Origin: Serratia rhizosphaerae
GTDB taxonomy: Bacteria; Pseudomonadota; Gammaproteobacteria; Enterobacterales; Enterobacteriaceae
DNA: 64,000 nucleotides
NCBI RefSeq assembly: GCF_009817885.1
Contig: NZ_CP041764.1
Coordinates: 4,030,001-4,094,000, forward strand
Direction: 5' to 3'
This document shows, piece after piece, positions 35,213 through 45,675 of the stretch. A program made the position numbers and the translations under genes. A model generated the notes under the pieces. It was not told where the DNA came from, did not search any database, and saw only the letters and a program-made list of their open reading frames with translations. Position 1 is the stretch's first letter; each line of letters opens with the position of its first letter.

Positions 35213-35500
35213 TCACATGTTCTTGATGCCGTCGGGAATGGTGTAAAACGTCGGGTGACGGTAGATTTTGTCCTCCGACGGATCGAAAAAGGCGTCGCGA
35301 TCTTCGGCCTGCGAGGCGATCAGGTGGCAGGACTGCACCACCCAGATGGAACAGCCTTCGTTACGCCGGGTGTAGGCGTCGCGGGCATTTTCCAGCGCCA
35401 TCCGGTCGTCGGCGGCGTGCAGGCTGCCGACGTGACGATGCGCCAGTCCTTGTTTGCTGCGGATAAATACTTCATACAGCGGCCATTCGACGTGAGTCAT
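35213..35500 (-). CDS. paaB: Phenylacetyl-CoA epoxidase subunit PaaB
   Basis: 95-residue small subunit that bridges PaaAC heterodimers in the epoxidase. The family block WPLYEVFIRSKQGLAHRHVGSLHA at the N-terminus is clear, though no catalytic residue is expected. It lies between paaA and paaC with short gaps. Confidence 0.95.
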   Translation of the reverse strand: MTHVEWPLYEVFIRSKQGLAHRHVGSLHAADDRMALENARDAYTRRNEGCSIWVVQSCHLIASQAEDRDAFFDPSEDKIYRHPTFYTIPDGIKNM

Positions 35501-35515
35501 GGAAGAATCCTCTTG

Positions 35516-36454
35516 TTAAGCCGCTCGCGTGCGGTTTTTTTCGGCGTGCGCCATGGCGCCTTCGCGCACCCAGGCGCCGTTTTCCCAGGCCTGACGTTTG
35601 GCCTGCAGGCGTTCGTGGTTGCACTGGCCCTGGCCCTTGATCACCTGGTACAGCTCGCTCCAGTCGATGTCGCCGAAGCGGTAGTGGCCGCTGGCTTCAT
35701 CCCAGGTCAGATCCGCATCGGGGGCGGTCATGCCCAGCGCTTCCAGCTGTGGAACGGTGTTGTCGACAAACTTCTGCCGCAGCTCGTCGTTGCTGTGGCG
35801 TTTGATTTTCCACGCCATGCTCTGCGCGCTGTGCGGTGAGTCGTTGTCGCTGGGGCCGAACATCATCAGCACCGGCCACCAGAAGCGGTTAATGGCGTCT
35901 TGCAGCATGGCCTTTTGCTGTTCGCTGCCGTGCGCCAGCGCCATCACCGCCTCATAGCCCTGACGCTGGTGGAAGCTCTCCTCTTTACAGATTTTCACCA
36001 TTGAACGGGCATACGGGCCGTAAGAGGCGCGGCACAGCGCCACCTGATTGACGATGGCCGCGCCGTCGACCAGCCAGCCGATCACGCCGACGTCGGCCCA
36101 GTTCAGCGTCGGGTAGTTAAAAATGGAGGAGTATTTCATCTTGCCGTCGAGCATCTTTTGGTAGATGTCCTGACGCGAACAGCCCAGCGTTTCGGCGGCG
36201 CTGTACAGGTAGAGGCCGTGGCCGGCTTCGTCTTGCACCTTGGCCAGCAGCACCGCTTTGCGCCGCAGGGTCGGGGCGCGGGTCAGCCAGTTGGCTTCCG
36301 GCAGCATGCCGATCACTTCCGAATGCGCGTGCTGGCCGATCTGACGGATCAGGTTTTGCCGGTAGGCGTCCGGCATCCAGTCTTTGGCCTCGATGGAGAT
36401 ATCGGCGGCCAGCTTGGCGTCGAAATGCTGCTGATGTTGTGCGTCGGTGGTCAT
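35516..36454 (-). CDS. paaA: Phenylacetyl-CoA epoxidase catalytic subunit PaaA
   Basis: 312-residue di-iron oxygenase subunit that inserts one oxygen atom into phenylacetyl-CoA to form the 1,2-epoxide. The iron-ligand motifs DEAGH (near residue 73) and EESFHQ (near residue 155) are present, both of EXXH type. It is the first gene of the paaA-K operon, with a 320-base divergent promoter region shared with paaZ. Confidence 0.96.
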   Translation of the reverse strand: MTTDAQHQQHFDAKLAADISIEAKDWMPDAYRQNLIRQIGQHAHSEVIGMLPEANWLTRAPTLRRKAVLLAKVQDEAGHGLYLYSAAETLGCSRQDIYQKMLDGKMKYSSIFNYPTLNWADVGVIGWLVDGAAIVNQVALCRASYGPYARSMVKICKEESFHQRQGYEAVMALAHGSEQQKAMLQDAINRFWWPVLMMFGPSDNDSPHSAQSMAWKIKRHSNDELRQKFVDNTVPQLEALGMTAPDADLTWDEASGHYRFGDIDWSELYQVIKGQGQCNHERLQAKRQAWENGAWVREGAMAHAEKNRTRAA

Positions 36455-36468
36455 GGTTACCTCATTGA

Positions 36469-36508
36469 TGATTCGTATTTTTAAAGTGAATAATAAAAAT
36501 GTGAATCA
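36469..36508 (-). promoter_or_regulatory. Probable PaaX operator in front of paaA
   Basis: Inverted repeat with 15-base arms (TGATTCGTATTTTTA at 36469-36483 and the complement of TGATTCACATTTTTA at 36494-36508), two mismatches and a 10-base spacer. It lies 15-54 bases upstream of the paaA ATG. A related half-site TGATACGTA lies at 36723-36731, upstream of paaZ. PaaX sites in E. coli contain TGATTC-type halves. Confidence 0.65.
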
Positions 36509-36774
36509 CTTTAATAACCATAAAGCTACAAGTTGATAACCTAAAGATCAAACAAGGTTCTTAGGGTTTTGCGACGGCCCTCACAACTAACTTTCTTATT
36601 TTATTGATTTGTATTTACTTTTTTGTGCCTTAAATTCGCACGGCTGCTGACGTACGGCCAGCTTTACACTCCCGTTGTTTGTTTTTTGTTAAATTTTAAC
36701 TTGGCGATGACTGGAAAATATGTGATACGTAATTACGCTTTATGACGTCACTTTATGAATTCAGGAGAAGCCGC

Positions 36775-38853
<2,079 letters not shown>

Positions 38854-38869
38854 GCCGTTTCTCTTTATC

Positions 38870-38893
38870 CGGGGCCGTTGCGGCCCCGTTTTT
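38870..38893 (+). terminator. Terminator of paaZ
   Basis: Stem CGGGGCC/GGCCCCG with a five-base loop and TTTTTATT tail, 17 bases after the stop. Confidence 0.9.
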
Positions 38894-38906
38894 ATTGGCG
38901 TTGTCG

Positions 38907-40445
38907 TCAGGCGTGGCAGACCTGGTTCTTACCGTTTTTCTTGGCCTGATAGAGCGCCGCATCCGCCTGTTTAATCAGTGCGACCGGCGTGCTGCCGGCA
39001 TCGCCAGGCGTTTGAACGGCAACGCCGATGCTGACGGTAATCAGGCCCAGCGGGCTGCCTTCGTGGGGGACCTGCAGCTGTCGTACGTGCTCCAGCACCC
39101 GCTTGGCGCAGCCCATCGCGCCCGCCAGGTCGGTATCCGGCAGGATGATTGTCAGCTCTTCACCGCCATAGCGTGCGACCAGGTCGCCGACGCGATTGGG
39201 CATGGCGTTCAGCAGCCGGCCGATCTGCTGCAGGCAGCGGTCGCCGGCGACGTGGCCGTAGATATCGTTGTACTGTTTGAAATAGTCGATATCCAGGATC
39301 AGCAGCGCCAGATTGCGCGCATAGCGTGCGGCATGGTTGCTGTGATTGGCCAGCGCCATATCGAAGCGGCGGCGATTGGCCAGCCCGGTCAGGCCGTCCA
39401 GCAGCGCCAGCTCTTCCAGCGTCTGATTCATCTGCGTCAGTTGATCGCGGGTGCGCACCAGTTCTGCTTCCGTCTGCAGGCTGTGATTGATTTGCCGGAT
39501 CAGCGTAATACCCAGCGCCAGCAAGATCGCCAGCAGTATACCGCCGCCGAGGGCGAACAGGCCGGTGTCCTTGCGCCAGCTGCTCAGCACATCGTGCTTC
39601 GACAGCCCGGCGGCGATCACCAGCGGGTAATGCGGTACGCGGGAGTAGCCGTAAATACGCTCCACGCCGTCGAACTGCGACACCAGCGTGGCGTTGCCGA
39701 ATGCCGAATACGGCAGAATCTGCCGGAACAGTACGCCGAGGGCCACGTTTTTGCCGATACTTTCCGGCGCGTAAGGGCGGCGGTATAAAATGGTGCCGTC
39801 CGCCAGCAGCAGGCTGAGCGTATCCTGGCTCTGAAGGGTGAAATCATCGTAAAAGTTGCGGAAATAATCGACATACAGCGTGGCCAGCACCACGCCGGCG
39901 AAACTGCCGTCCGGGTTATTGAGCCGGCGTGAGATGGGGATCACCAGATCGTCGGTGGAGCGGCTGCGGATCACTTTACCGATATAGAAATTATTATCAT
40001 TGTGGTGTTTATGATATTGGAAATAGGCGCGGTCGCCGTTATTGGCGTGGGCGCCGGTCCGGCCGAACGAGGTCACCACCCAGCGCCCCTGTGCGTCAAA
40101 GATAAAGCTGCCGTGCAGCTGCGGCGAATTATTGACCTGATCGCGCATCACTTTTTGCAGGCGCCGTTGCTGCGCGGCGCTGAGGCCGTCATGTTCGGCG
40201 CGCTCTTTCAGTTCCAGCAGGCCGTTATCCACCTGTTTGAAAGTGTCGTAGGCATGCTGCGCCAGCGAGCGCGCCAGGTTGGAGGCGCCGTTATCCGCGC
40301 TTTGCAGGTCGAGCTTGCGGGCATGCCAGCCTTGCCAGATGTTAAATACCAGCAGCGTAACGACGACGATAACTACGAACACGGCGGCCTGAAACAGTAA
40401 CGGCGAGGTGCTGGATTTCGCTGACTCTGAAGGCGGTTGCGTCAT
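38907..40445 (-). CDS. Membrane-bound diguanylate cyclase with periplasmic sensor
   Basis: 512-residue protein. It has one N-terminal helix (about residues 18-38), a ~250-residue periplasmic sensing region resembling dCache/PAS-like domains, a second helix near residues 290-310, then a GGDEF domain. The active-site motif is intact as GGEEL. An RxxD inhibitory site (RVGD) stands five residues before it, so it should make c-di-GMP from GTP and be product-inhibited. It is a single gene convergent with paaZ. The ligand is unknown. No EAL domain is present. Confidence 0.9.
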   Translation of the reverse strand: MTQPPSESAKSSTSPLLFQAAVFVVIVVVTLLVFNIWQGWHARKLDLQSADNGASNLARSLAQHAYDTFKQVDNGLLELKERAEHDGLSAAQQRRLQKVMRDQVNNSPQLHGSFIFDAQGRWVVTSFGRTGAHANNGDRAYFQYHKHHNDNNFYIGKVIRSRSTDDLVIPISRRLNNPDGSFAGVVLATLYVDYFRNFYDDFTLQSQDTLSLLLADGTILYRRPYAPESIGKNVALGVLFRQILPYSAFGNATLVSQFDGVERIYGYSRVPHYPLVIAAGLSKHDVLSSWRKDTGLFALGGGILLAILLALGITLIRQINHSLQTEAELVRTRDQLTQMNQTLEELALLDGLTGLANRRRFDMALANHSNHAARYARNLALLILDIDYFKQYNDIYGHVAGDRCLQQIGRLLNAMPNRVGDLVARYGGEELTIILPDTDLAGAMGCAKRVLEHVRQLQVPHEGSPLGLITVSIGVAVQTPGDAGSTPVALIKQADAALYQAKKNGKNQVCHA

Positions 40446-40578
40446 ATCATCCTGATTATCGGGTAGTGATTAATACGAGTAAGGCGTTGGGTGACGCTGC
40501 GTAGGCACCCACCGGCCAGGCGGGCGCGGAAGAGATAAATTTAGTACAAGTTAACTGATTAATACAGGAAGGGGAGCG

Positions 40579-40773
40579 GTGTCGGACTACATTATCATTA
40601 CGCTGTTGACGCTGACGGTTTATTATCCGCTGACGCTGGGGGGACTGGCCGTGATAATGGCAATCGCCGTGCGGCGTCGGCGGTCACCCTATTGGCGGCT
40701 GGCGCTGCTGCTGCTGACGCTGCTGTTTGTGCTGTTCGCCATGGCGGCCTACAGCTGGCATCACTCGCGCTGA
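40579..40773 (+). CDS. Small hydrophobic membrane protein
   Basis: 64-residue protein with two likely membrane helices (about residues 4-30 and 38-60) separated by an RRRR turn. The GTG start is supported by AGGAAGGGGAG just upstream. Not recognised. It stands alone between the cyclase gene and the VOC gene. Confidence 0.55.
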   Translation: MSDYIIITLLTLTVYYPLTLGGLAVIMAIAVRRRRSPYWRLALLLLTLLFVLFAMAAYSWHHSR

Positions 40774-40795
40774 CGCCCGCTGCAGGCCTATGGGC

Positions 40796-41215
40796 TTATT
40801 CCACGTTAATCATCCAGTTGACGCCGAACTGGTCGGTCAGCATGCCGAAACCTTTGGCCCAGAACGTAGGCTGAAAAGGCATGGTGACCGTGCCGCCCTG
40901 CGCCAGTTTGTTAAAAATTTCTTTACCTTGCTCCACGCTGCTGGGGTTTAGCGACAGCGAGTAGCCCCGGTGGGCGCTGTTGTCGCCGTCTTCCTGCGGG
41001 CAGCCGTCGGAGGCCATCAGCGCGCCGTCGCCGATCAACAGGTGCGCGTGCATCACCGCTTCCGGATTGACCTCCGGCATGTCGTCCTGTTTCGCTTCGG
41101 CGGGCAGATCTTTATAGCGCATCAGCATTTCCAGTTTGGCGCCCAGTTGCTCGACGTAAAAATTAATCGCCTGTTCGCAGTTACCGTTAAAGAACAGATA
41201 GGGTTGAATCTGCAT
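40796..41215 (-). CDS. VOC family protein, PhnB/YjdN-like
   Basis: 139-residue vicinal-oxygen-chelate-fold protein of the PhnB/YjdN group, with the start PYLFFNGNCEQAINFY and end KGFGMLTDQFGVNWMIN typical of that group. Members are often annotated as 3-demethylubiquinone methyltransferase-like by name only. No catalytic role is established. A single gene. Confidence 0.85.
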   Translation of the reverse strand: MQIQPYLFFNGNCEQAINFYVEQLGAKLEMLMRYKDLPAEAKQDDMPEVNPEAVMHAHLLIGDGALMASDGCPQEDGDNSAHRGYSLSLNPSSVEQGKEIFNKLAQGGTVTMPFQPTFWAKGFGMLTDQFGVNWMINVE

Positions 41216-41475
41216 GGTATGCCCCTCGGATTAGTTCCAGCGTCCACCGCCTGAGGGCGCTGAAAAATGGTTACGCCCGGCAACTGTTGCCGGACGTGAT
41301 TGATCAGTGTAGCGCCTGGCGACAGGAAGACCGCGCGGGGGATCACGCTCTGCGTATGTGACGTGATTAAACGAAAAAGCGGGACAGTGCATCCCGGTTT
41401 TTGCCGATTATCTGCACGAAAAGCCTTCCTATACTCAACGACTCAACAGCACCTTCATTCAAGGAGTTTATGGTT

Positions 41476-42249
41476 ATGGGAAGTCAATCTCTTGATGGCA
41501 AAGTAGTACTGATCGCCGGCGGCGCGAAAAACCTGGGCGGGCTGGTGGCGCGCGATCTGGCGCAAAACGGCGCGGCGGCGGTCGTGGTGCATTATAACAG
41601 CGACGGCAGCCGCCCGGCGGCGGAAGAGACGCTGGCGGCGGTTAAGGCCGCAGGCGCGCAGGCGATCGCCGTACAGGGCGACCTTTCACGGCCGGCCAAC
41701 GTCGCCCGGCTGTTTGAAGAGGCGGTCAACGCTTTCGGCAAGGTGGATATTGCGATCAACACCGCCGGGCTGGTGATTAAAAAGCCGATCGCCGAGGTGA
41801 CCGAGGCGGATTACGACACCAGCTTTGACGTGAATGCCAAAGCGGCGTTCTTCTTTATTCAGCAGGCGGGGAAACACCTGGCGGACAACGGTCGGATTGT
41901 CACCATTGTCAGTTCGCTGCTGGCGGCCTATACGCCGTTTTATGCGGTTTATCCCGGCAGTAAGGCGCCGGTAGAGCACTTCACCCGCGCCGCGTCGAAA
42001 GAGTTTGGCGAACGGGGAATCAGCGTCAATGCCATCGGGCCGGGTCCTATGGATACGCCGTTCTTCTACGGGCAGGAAAGTGAGGAAGCGGTAGCCTATC
42101 ACCGCAGCGCGGCGGCATTGAGCAAGTTCTCTAAAACCGGCCTGACCGATATTGAAGATATTGCGCCGATTGTGAAATTCCTGGTGACTGACGGCTGGTG
42201 GATCACCGGGCAAACGCTGTTTGCCAACGGCGGCTATACTACCCGGTAA
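41476..42249 (+). CDS. Short-chain dehydrogenase/reductase
   Basis: 257-residue SDR. The cofactor motif appears as AGGAKNLGG near residue 15, NTAG near residue 95, and the catalytic SSL...YPGSK (Tyr-x3-Lys) near residues 145-165. The start is placed at the second ATG (MGSQSLDGK), nine bases from AAGGAG; the ATG six bases earlier is too close to it. A LysR gene follows on the same strand 59 bases later. Substrate unknown. Confidence 0.85.
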   Translation: MGSQSLDGKVVLIAGGAKNLGGLVARDLAQNGAAAVVVHYNSDGSRPAAEETLAAVKAAGAQAIAVQGDLSRPANVARLFEEAVNAFGKVDIAINTAGLVIKKPIAEVTEADYDTSFDVNAKAAFFFIQQAGKHLADNGRIVTIVSSLLAAYTPFYAVYPGSKAPVEHFTRAASKEFGERGISVNAIGPGPMDTPFFYGQESEEAVAYHRSAAALSKFSKTGLTDIEDIAPIVKFLVTDGWWITGQTLFANGGYTTR

Positions 42250-42308
42250 TTGACAATATCGTTCAACCTGGTCGCGGCGTCACGCTGCGGCCACAGCATG
42301 AGGCGCCG

Positions 42309-43226
42309 GTGGATAAAATAGGGAGACTGCGGGTATTTATCCAGGTCGCCGAAGTGGGCAGTTTTGTGCGTGCCTCGGAAATAATGCTGATGCCGAAAAC
42401 CACGGCGTCATCGGCGATCCAGCAGCTGGAACACGAGATGGGCGCCCGGCTGTTCCACCGCACGACGCGGCGGGTGCAGCTGACCAGCGACGGCGAGCGC
42501 CTGTTGGAGCGCGCGCGCATCCTGCTCGATGAGATGGCGGCGCTGGATCGGTTGTTCTTGCCGTCGGATGCCTCGATCGGCGGCCGTCTGACGGTGGATG
42601 TGCCCAGCCGCATTGCGCGGCGCATTATCGTGCCGGCGCTGCCGGATTTCTTTACCCGCTACCCCGATATCCAACTGTTCCTCAGCGCCAGCGATCGCCA
42701 TATCGATCTGGTGCAGGAAGGGGTGGACTGCGTGGTGCGGGTGGGGGAACTGCATGACAGCAGTCTGGTCAGCCAGAGCCTGGGGCGGTTGGGCATGATC
42801 AACTGTGCCAGCCCGGCATACCTGCAGCAGCAGGGCGTACCGCTGCATACCGATCAGCTGACGGCGCATTGGGCGGTGGGCTATGCCCAGCCGAGCCTGA
42901 TGACGGCTAGCGTCTGGCAGTGGTGGCAGCATGGGGAACGGATGGAAAAGGCGATCCCCAGCCGGGTGACGGTGAATAATGCGGAGAACTATATCGGCTG
43001 CTGTCTGGCAGGGATGGGGCTGATTCAAATCCCGCGTTTTGACGTACAGCACTATCTGGATGACGGACAGTTGGTGGAAGTCTTGCCGCAGGCGCGTGCG
43101 CCGGCGATGAACCTTGCGCTGCTGTATCCGCACCGTCGCCAGCGCACGGCGCGTTTCAGCGCCTTTGCCGACTGGTTCGGCCGGCTGATTGCGCCGTTTT
43201 GCGAAACGGCGCAATCGGACAACTAG
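42309..43226 (+). CDS. LysR-family transcriptional regulator
   Basis: 305-residue LysR-type regulator of the CrgA/DmlR-like branch. The N-terminal HTH reads GSFVRASEIMLMPKTTASSAI, followed by the usual effector-binding domain. The GTG start at 42309 has GAGG five bases upstream and gives the family length. Longer forms reaching into the SDR gene are unlikely. It probably controls the adjacent SDR gene. Its stop overlaps the convergent acyltransferase gene. Confidence 0.85.
   Translation: MDKIGRLRVFIQVAEVGSFVRASEIMLMPKTTASSAIQQLEHEMGARLFHRTTRRVQLTSDGERLLERARILLDEMAALDRLFLPSDASIGGRLTVDVPSRIARRIIVPALPDFFTRYPDIQLFLSASDRHIDLVQEGVDCVVRVGELHDSSLVSQSLGRLGMINCASPAYLQQQGVPLHTDQLTAHWAVGYAQPSLMTASVWQWWQHGERMEKAIPSRVTVNNAENYIGCCLAGMGLIQIPRFDVQHYLDDGQLVEVLPQARAPAMNLALLYPHRRQRTARFSAFADWFGRLIAPFCETAQSDN
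43188..43215. other. Perfect 12-bp hairpin at the lysR/acyltransferase gene ends
   Basis: ATTGCGCCGTTT pairs with AAACGGCGCAAT around TGCG, inside the last codons of lysR and just beyond the convergent gene's stop. It has no T-run. It may still help end both transcripts. Confidence 0.45.
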
Positions 43227-44143
43227 TAGAGGGACGCTTCGCCTGCGGGACGCGTCTTGAAACGGCGATGCAGCCACATATACTGGTCAGGGGCGAGTAA
43301 AACCTGCTCCTCTACCACTTTATTCATGTAGGCGGCCGCTTTGGTGTCGTCATCCAGCGGAAAATCGTCCAGCGGCCGCTGAATGATCAGTTCGTAGCCT
43401 TTGGCGTGCGGCAGACGGCGCGGCACGAAAGGTACGATGGCCGGCCGGCCCATGCGCGCCAGCAGATAGGTGCCGGTGGTGGTGGCGGCGTTCGGCACCG
43501 CGAAAAACGGCACAAACACGCTGCTCTTCCGGCCGTAGTCATGGTCCGGCGCGTACCAGATGATTTCGCCCTGTTTCAGACAGCGAATCATGCCTTTTAC
43601 GTCCTTGCGGTCGATCATGTATTTGTTGGCGCGCAGGCGGCCCCAGGTCTGTACATACTCCATCAGCTTGTTGTTATGCGGGCGATGCACGCCGATGCCC
43701 GGGTTCTGCATGCCGAAAATGCGCGCCCCCAGCTCCAGCGTCAGGAAATGCATGCCGATCAGCAGGACGCCTCTGCCGCCTTCGCGCGCTTTTTGCATAT
43801 TTTCCATGCCGCTGACGGTAAACCAGCGGGAAATCCGCCAGTCGGGCCAGAACCAGGCCATGCCGACCTCAAACAGGCCCATGCCGACCGACTCAAAGTT
43901 GCGGGTCACCAAGGCTTCGCGTTCCGCGGCGGGCATATCGGGGAAACACAGTTCCAGATTACGTCGGGCTATTTTTACCCGGCACGGCATAAAGCGTTTG
44001 GCGACTCTGCCGAGCAGATGGCCGAGGCGATAAATAAGCGGGTAGGGGAGAAGAACTAACAGATAGAGTATGCCGAGACCGATCCAAAGCAGCCAGTATC
44101 GAGGGCGCAAGAAAGAGCGCTCAAAAGTTGGGCTTAATAACAT
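43223..44143 (-). CDS. Lipid A late acyltransferase, LpxL/LpxP type
   Basis: 306-residue inner-membrane acyltransferase that adds a secondary acyl chain to Kdo2-lipid IVA. It has an N-terminal helix (about residues 17-37) and the catalytic HX4E motif HFLTLE near residue 130. Family blocks are NFESVGMGL, WYAPDHDYG and the terminal HRRFKTRP. Some blocks match LpxL and others LpxP (for example the end GEASLY and RPHNNKLME), so lauroyl versus palmitoleoyl specificity cannot be decided from sequence. A single gene. Confidence 0.9.
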   Translation of the reverse strand: MLLSPTFERSFLRPRYWLLWIGLGILYLLVLLPYPLIYRLGHLLGRVAKRFMPCRVKIARRNLELCFPDMPAAEREALVTRNFESVGMGLFEVGMAWFWPDWRISRWFTVSGMENMQKAREGGRGVLLIGMHFLTLELGARIFGMQNPGIGVHRPHNNKLMEYVQTWGRLRANKYMIDRKDVKGMIRCLKQGEIIWYAPDHDYGRKSSVFVPFFAVPNAATTTGTYLLARMGRPAIVPFVPRRLPHAKGYELIIQRPLDDFPLDDDTKAAAYMNKVVEEQVLLAPDQYMWLHRRFKTRPAGEASLY

Positions 44144-44483
44144 TTGCTTTCAACTTCCTGCTGTTACGTTTTTTTCTCAAAGATGGATTTGGTGAATGAT
44201 AATAATATAATTTGAATCAACCGATCGACTTTTTCCCTTTAATGCCATTTCACACCCGGTGTCGGCGTATGTGAAAGTGGCCTGATGATTCAGACGACGT
44301 GAAATAGGTAACGCGCTGATTTTTGACTATAGTAATAGAGTGCAAACGCGTCGTTTCGTTGGGCACCCTGTCGCTGCCGGCGGCGTATGCGGGCGGCGGA
44401 GCAGGTGAAACATAAGGCGGAAAGACGCGCTCACACGCGGTGTGATGCGGGGCTTCCAGATTATGTTATGCTAAGGAATTGAA
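44144..44483. other. Intergenic region between divergent acyltransferase and small-protein cluster
   Basis: 340 bases without a credible gene. It must contain promoters for both directions. I see no clear operator; a TTGACT-like box with TATAG near 44324 is the only candidate. Confidence 0.4.
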
Positions 44484-44681
44484 ATGTTTGTTAAAAATGA
44501 CAGTAAAGATCGTGTAGAATCGGCATGCGGCAGCGCCAGAGGGTGCGCATGTGAAGTGCGCGCCTGTGTGAAGGACGCTGTCGATTGTTCTTGTCGTTAT
44601 GTCAAAGACAACCCGTGGGCTGGGGTTGGCGCCGGCGCCGTTGTTGGACTGGTCGTCGGTTTCCTTTTAGGCAAAAAGTAA
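44484..44681 (+). CDS. Cysteine-rich DUF883/ElaB-like tail-anchored small protein
   Basis: 65-residue protein. Its C-terminus VKDNPWAGVGAGAVVGLVVGFLLG is the hallmark of the ElaB/YgaM/YqjD group, inner-membrane proteins that bind ribosomes in stationary phase. The N-terminal half is unlike those proteins: it is short and carries six cysteines (residues 15, 21, 23, 28, 35 and 37), two as CxC pairs. The ATG follows AAGGAATTG. A YeaQ-type gene follows 15 bases later and a YidB-type gene 100 bases after that. Confidence 0.75.
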   Translation: MFVKNDSKDRVESACGSARGCACEVRACVKDAVDCSCRYVKDNPWAGVGAGAVVGLVVGFLLGKK

Positions 44682-44696
44682 ATAGGGAGAGTACAA

Positions 44697-44945
44697 ATGG
44701 GCATCATTTCTTGGATTATTTTTGGTTTAATCGCCGGTATTCTGGCTAAGTGGATTATGCCGGGCAAAGATGGCGGCGGCTTTATCATGACCATCATCCT
44801 GGGTATTATCGGTGCAGTTGTCGGCGGTTGGATCAGTACCTTCTTCGGTATGGGCCGCGTCGATGGCTTTAACCTGGGCAGCTTTGTGGTTGCCGTGATC
44901 GGTGCCCTGGTGGTGCTTTTTGTCTACAGAAAGATCAGAAGCTAA
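44697..44945 (+). CDS. GlsB/YeaQ/YmgE family stress membrane protein
   Basis: 82-residue transglycosylase-associated-family protein with three helices rich in glycine (WIIFGLIAGILAKW, IILGIIGAVVGGW, VAVIGALVVLFVY). The function is unknown; relatives are stress-induced. GGGAGAG precedes the ATG. It is probably co-transcribed with the cysteine-rich gene before it and followed by a terminator. Confidence 0.9.
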   Translation: MGIISWIIFGLIAGILAKWIMPGKDGGGFIMTIILGIIGAVVGGWISTFFGMGRVDGFNLGSFVVAVIGALVVLFVYRKIRS

Positions 44946-44963
44946 TCCGGTGCTGATCAATGA

Positions 44964-44987
44964 GGGTCGCCCACGGCGGCCCTTTTT
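44964..44987 (+). terminator. Terminator after the YeaQ-type gene
   Basis: Stem GGGTCGC/GCGGCCC (one G-U pair), four-base loop and TTTTT tail. Confidence 0.75.
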
Positions 44988-45047
44988 CGTTTTATTACAG
45001 GTGACGATCGCCCGGCGCATGGCCGGCGATCTGAGAAGGGGAATACT

Positions 45048-45452
45048 ATGGGTTTGTTAGATGGCGCATTAGGCAATGTTTTAGGCAACGTGCTGGGTAA
45101 TGCATTGGGTAATGGCGGTAAAGGCGGGATTGATATCGCGGCCATTCTGCAGTGGGTTGAGCAGCAGGGTGGTTTGCAGGCAATCCTGAACAAACTGCAG
45201 CAGGGACAGCTGGGCGATATCGTCGGCTCCTGGCTGGGCAACGGTGAAAACCAGTCCATCAGCGGCGATCACGTTCAGCAGGCGTTGGGCAGTGACGCCA
45301 TTGCGCAACTGGCCGCCAAACTGGGCGTTGACAGCCACCAGGCGTCTGAAACCGTGGCGCAGCTGTTGCCGACGCTGGCGGATAAAGCCTCGCCAAACGG
45401 TGAAGTGAAACAGGACGAACTGGCCAACTACGTCGGTAAACTGTTCAGCTAA
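45048..45452 (+). CDS. YidB family (DUF937) protein
   Basis: 134-residue cytoplasmic protein of the YidB/DUF937 family. It has a glycine/asparagine-rich start (GALGNVLGNVLGNALGNGG) followed by the conserved QLAAKLGVDSHQASETVAQLLP region. The function is not established. GAAGGGG precedes the ATG. Its own terminator follows. Confidence 0.88.
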   Translation: MGLLDGALGNVLGNVLGNALGNGGKGGIDIAAILQWVEQQGGLQAILNKLQQGQLGDIVGSWLGNGENQSISGDHVQQALGSDAIAQLAAKLGVDSHQASETVAQLLPTLADKASPNGEVKQDELANYVGKLFS

Positions 45453-45458
45453 GCCTCG

Positions 45459-45487
45459 ATGCCCCGGCTTGCCGGGGCATGTTTATC
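45459..45487 (+). terminator. Terminator of the YidB-type gene
   Basis: ATGCCCCG pairs with CGGGGCAT around a six-base loop, with GTTTAT following, 7 bases after the stop. Confidence 0.75.
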
Positions 45488-45675
45488 TCCTGCCATCTGC
45501 GTCTGCGCCGCAGACGACTTACAGAATTTCCTCGCTTTATACGCAAAATATTCCTTTCACCGCCGCTGGCGGAACCCTGGTGGTTTGTGGCAACCTTTTG
45601 GCTGCCGCATAGATGTGTGCGGCAGGTCGGCGCGTAAACCCGCCGACGATTAACTAAAAAGAAGAGGAACGTAGC

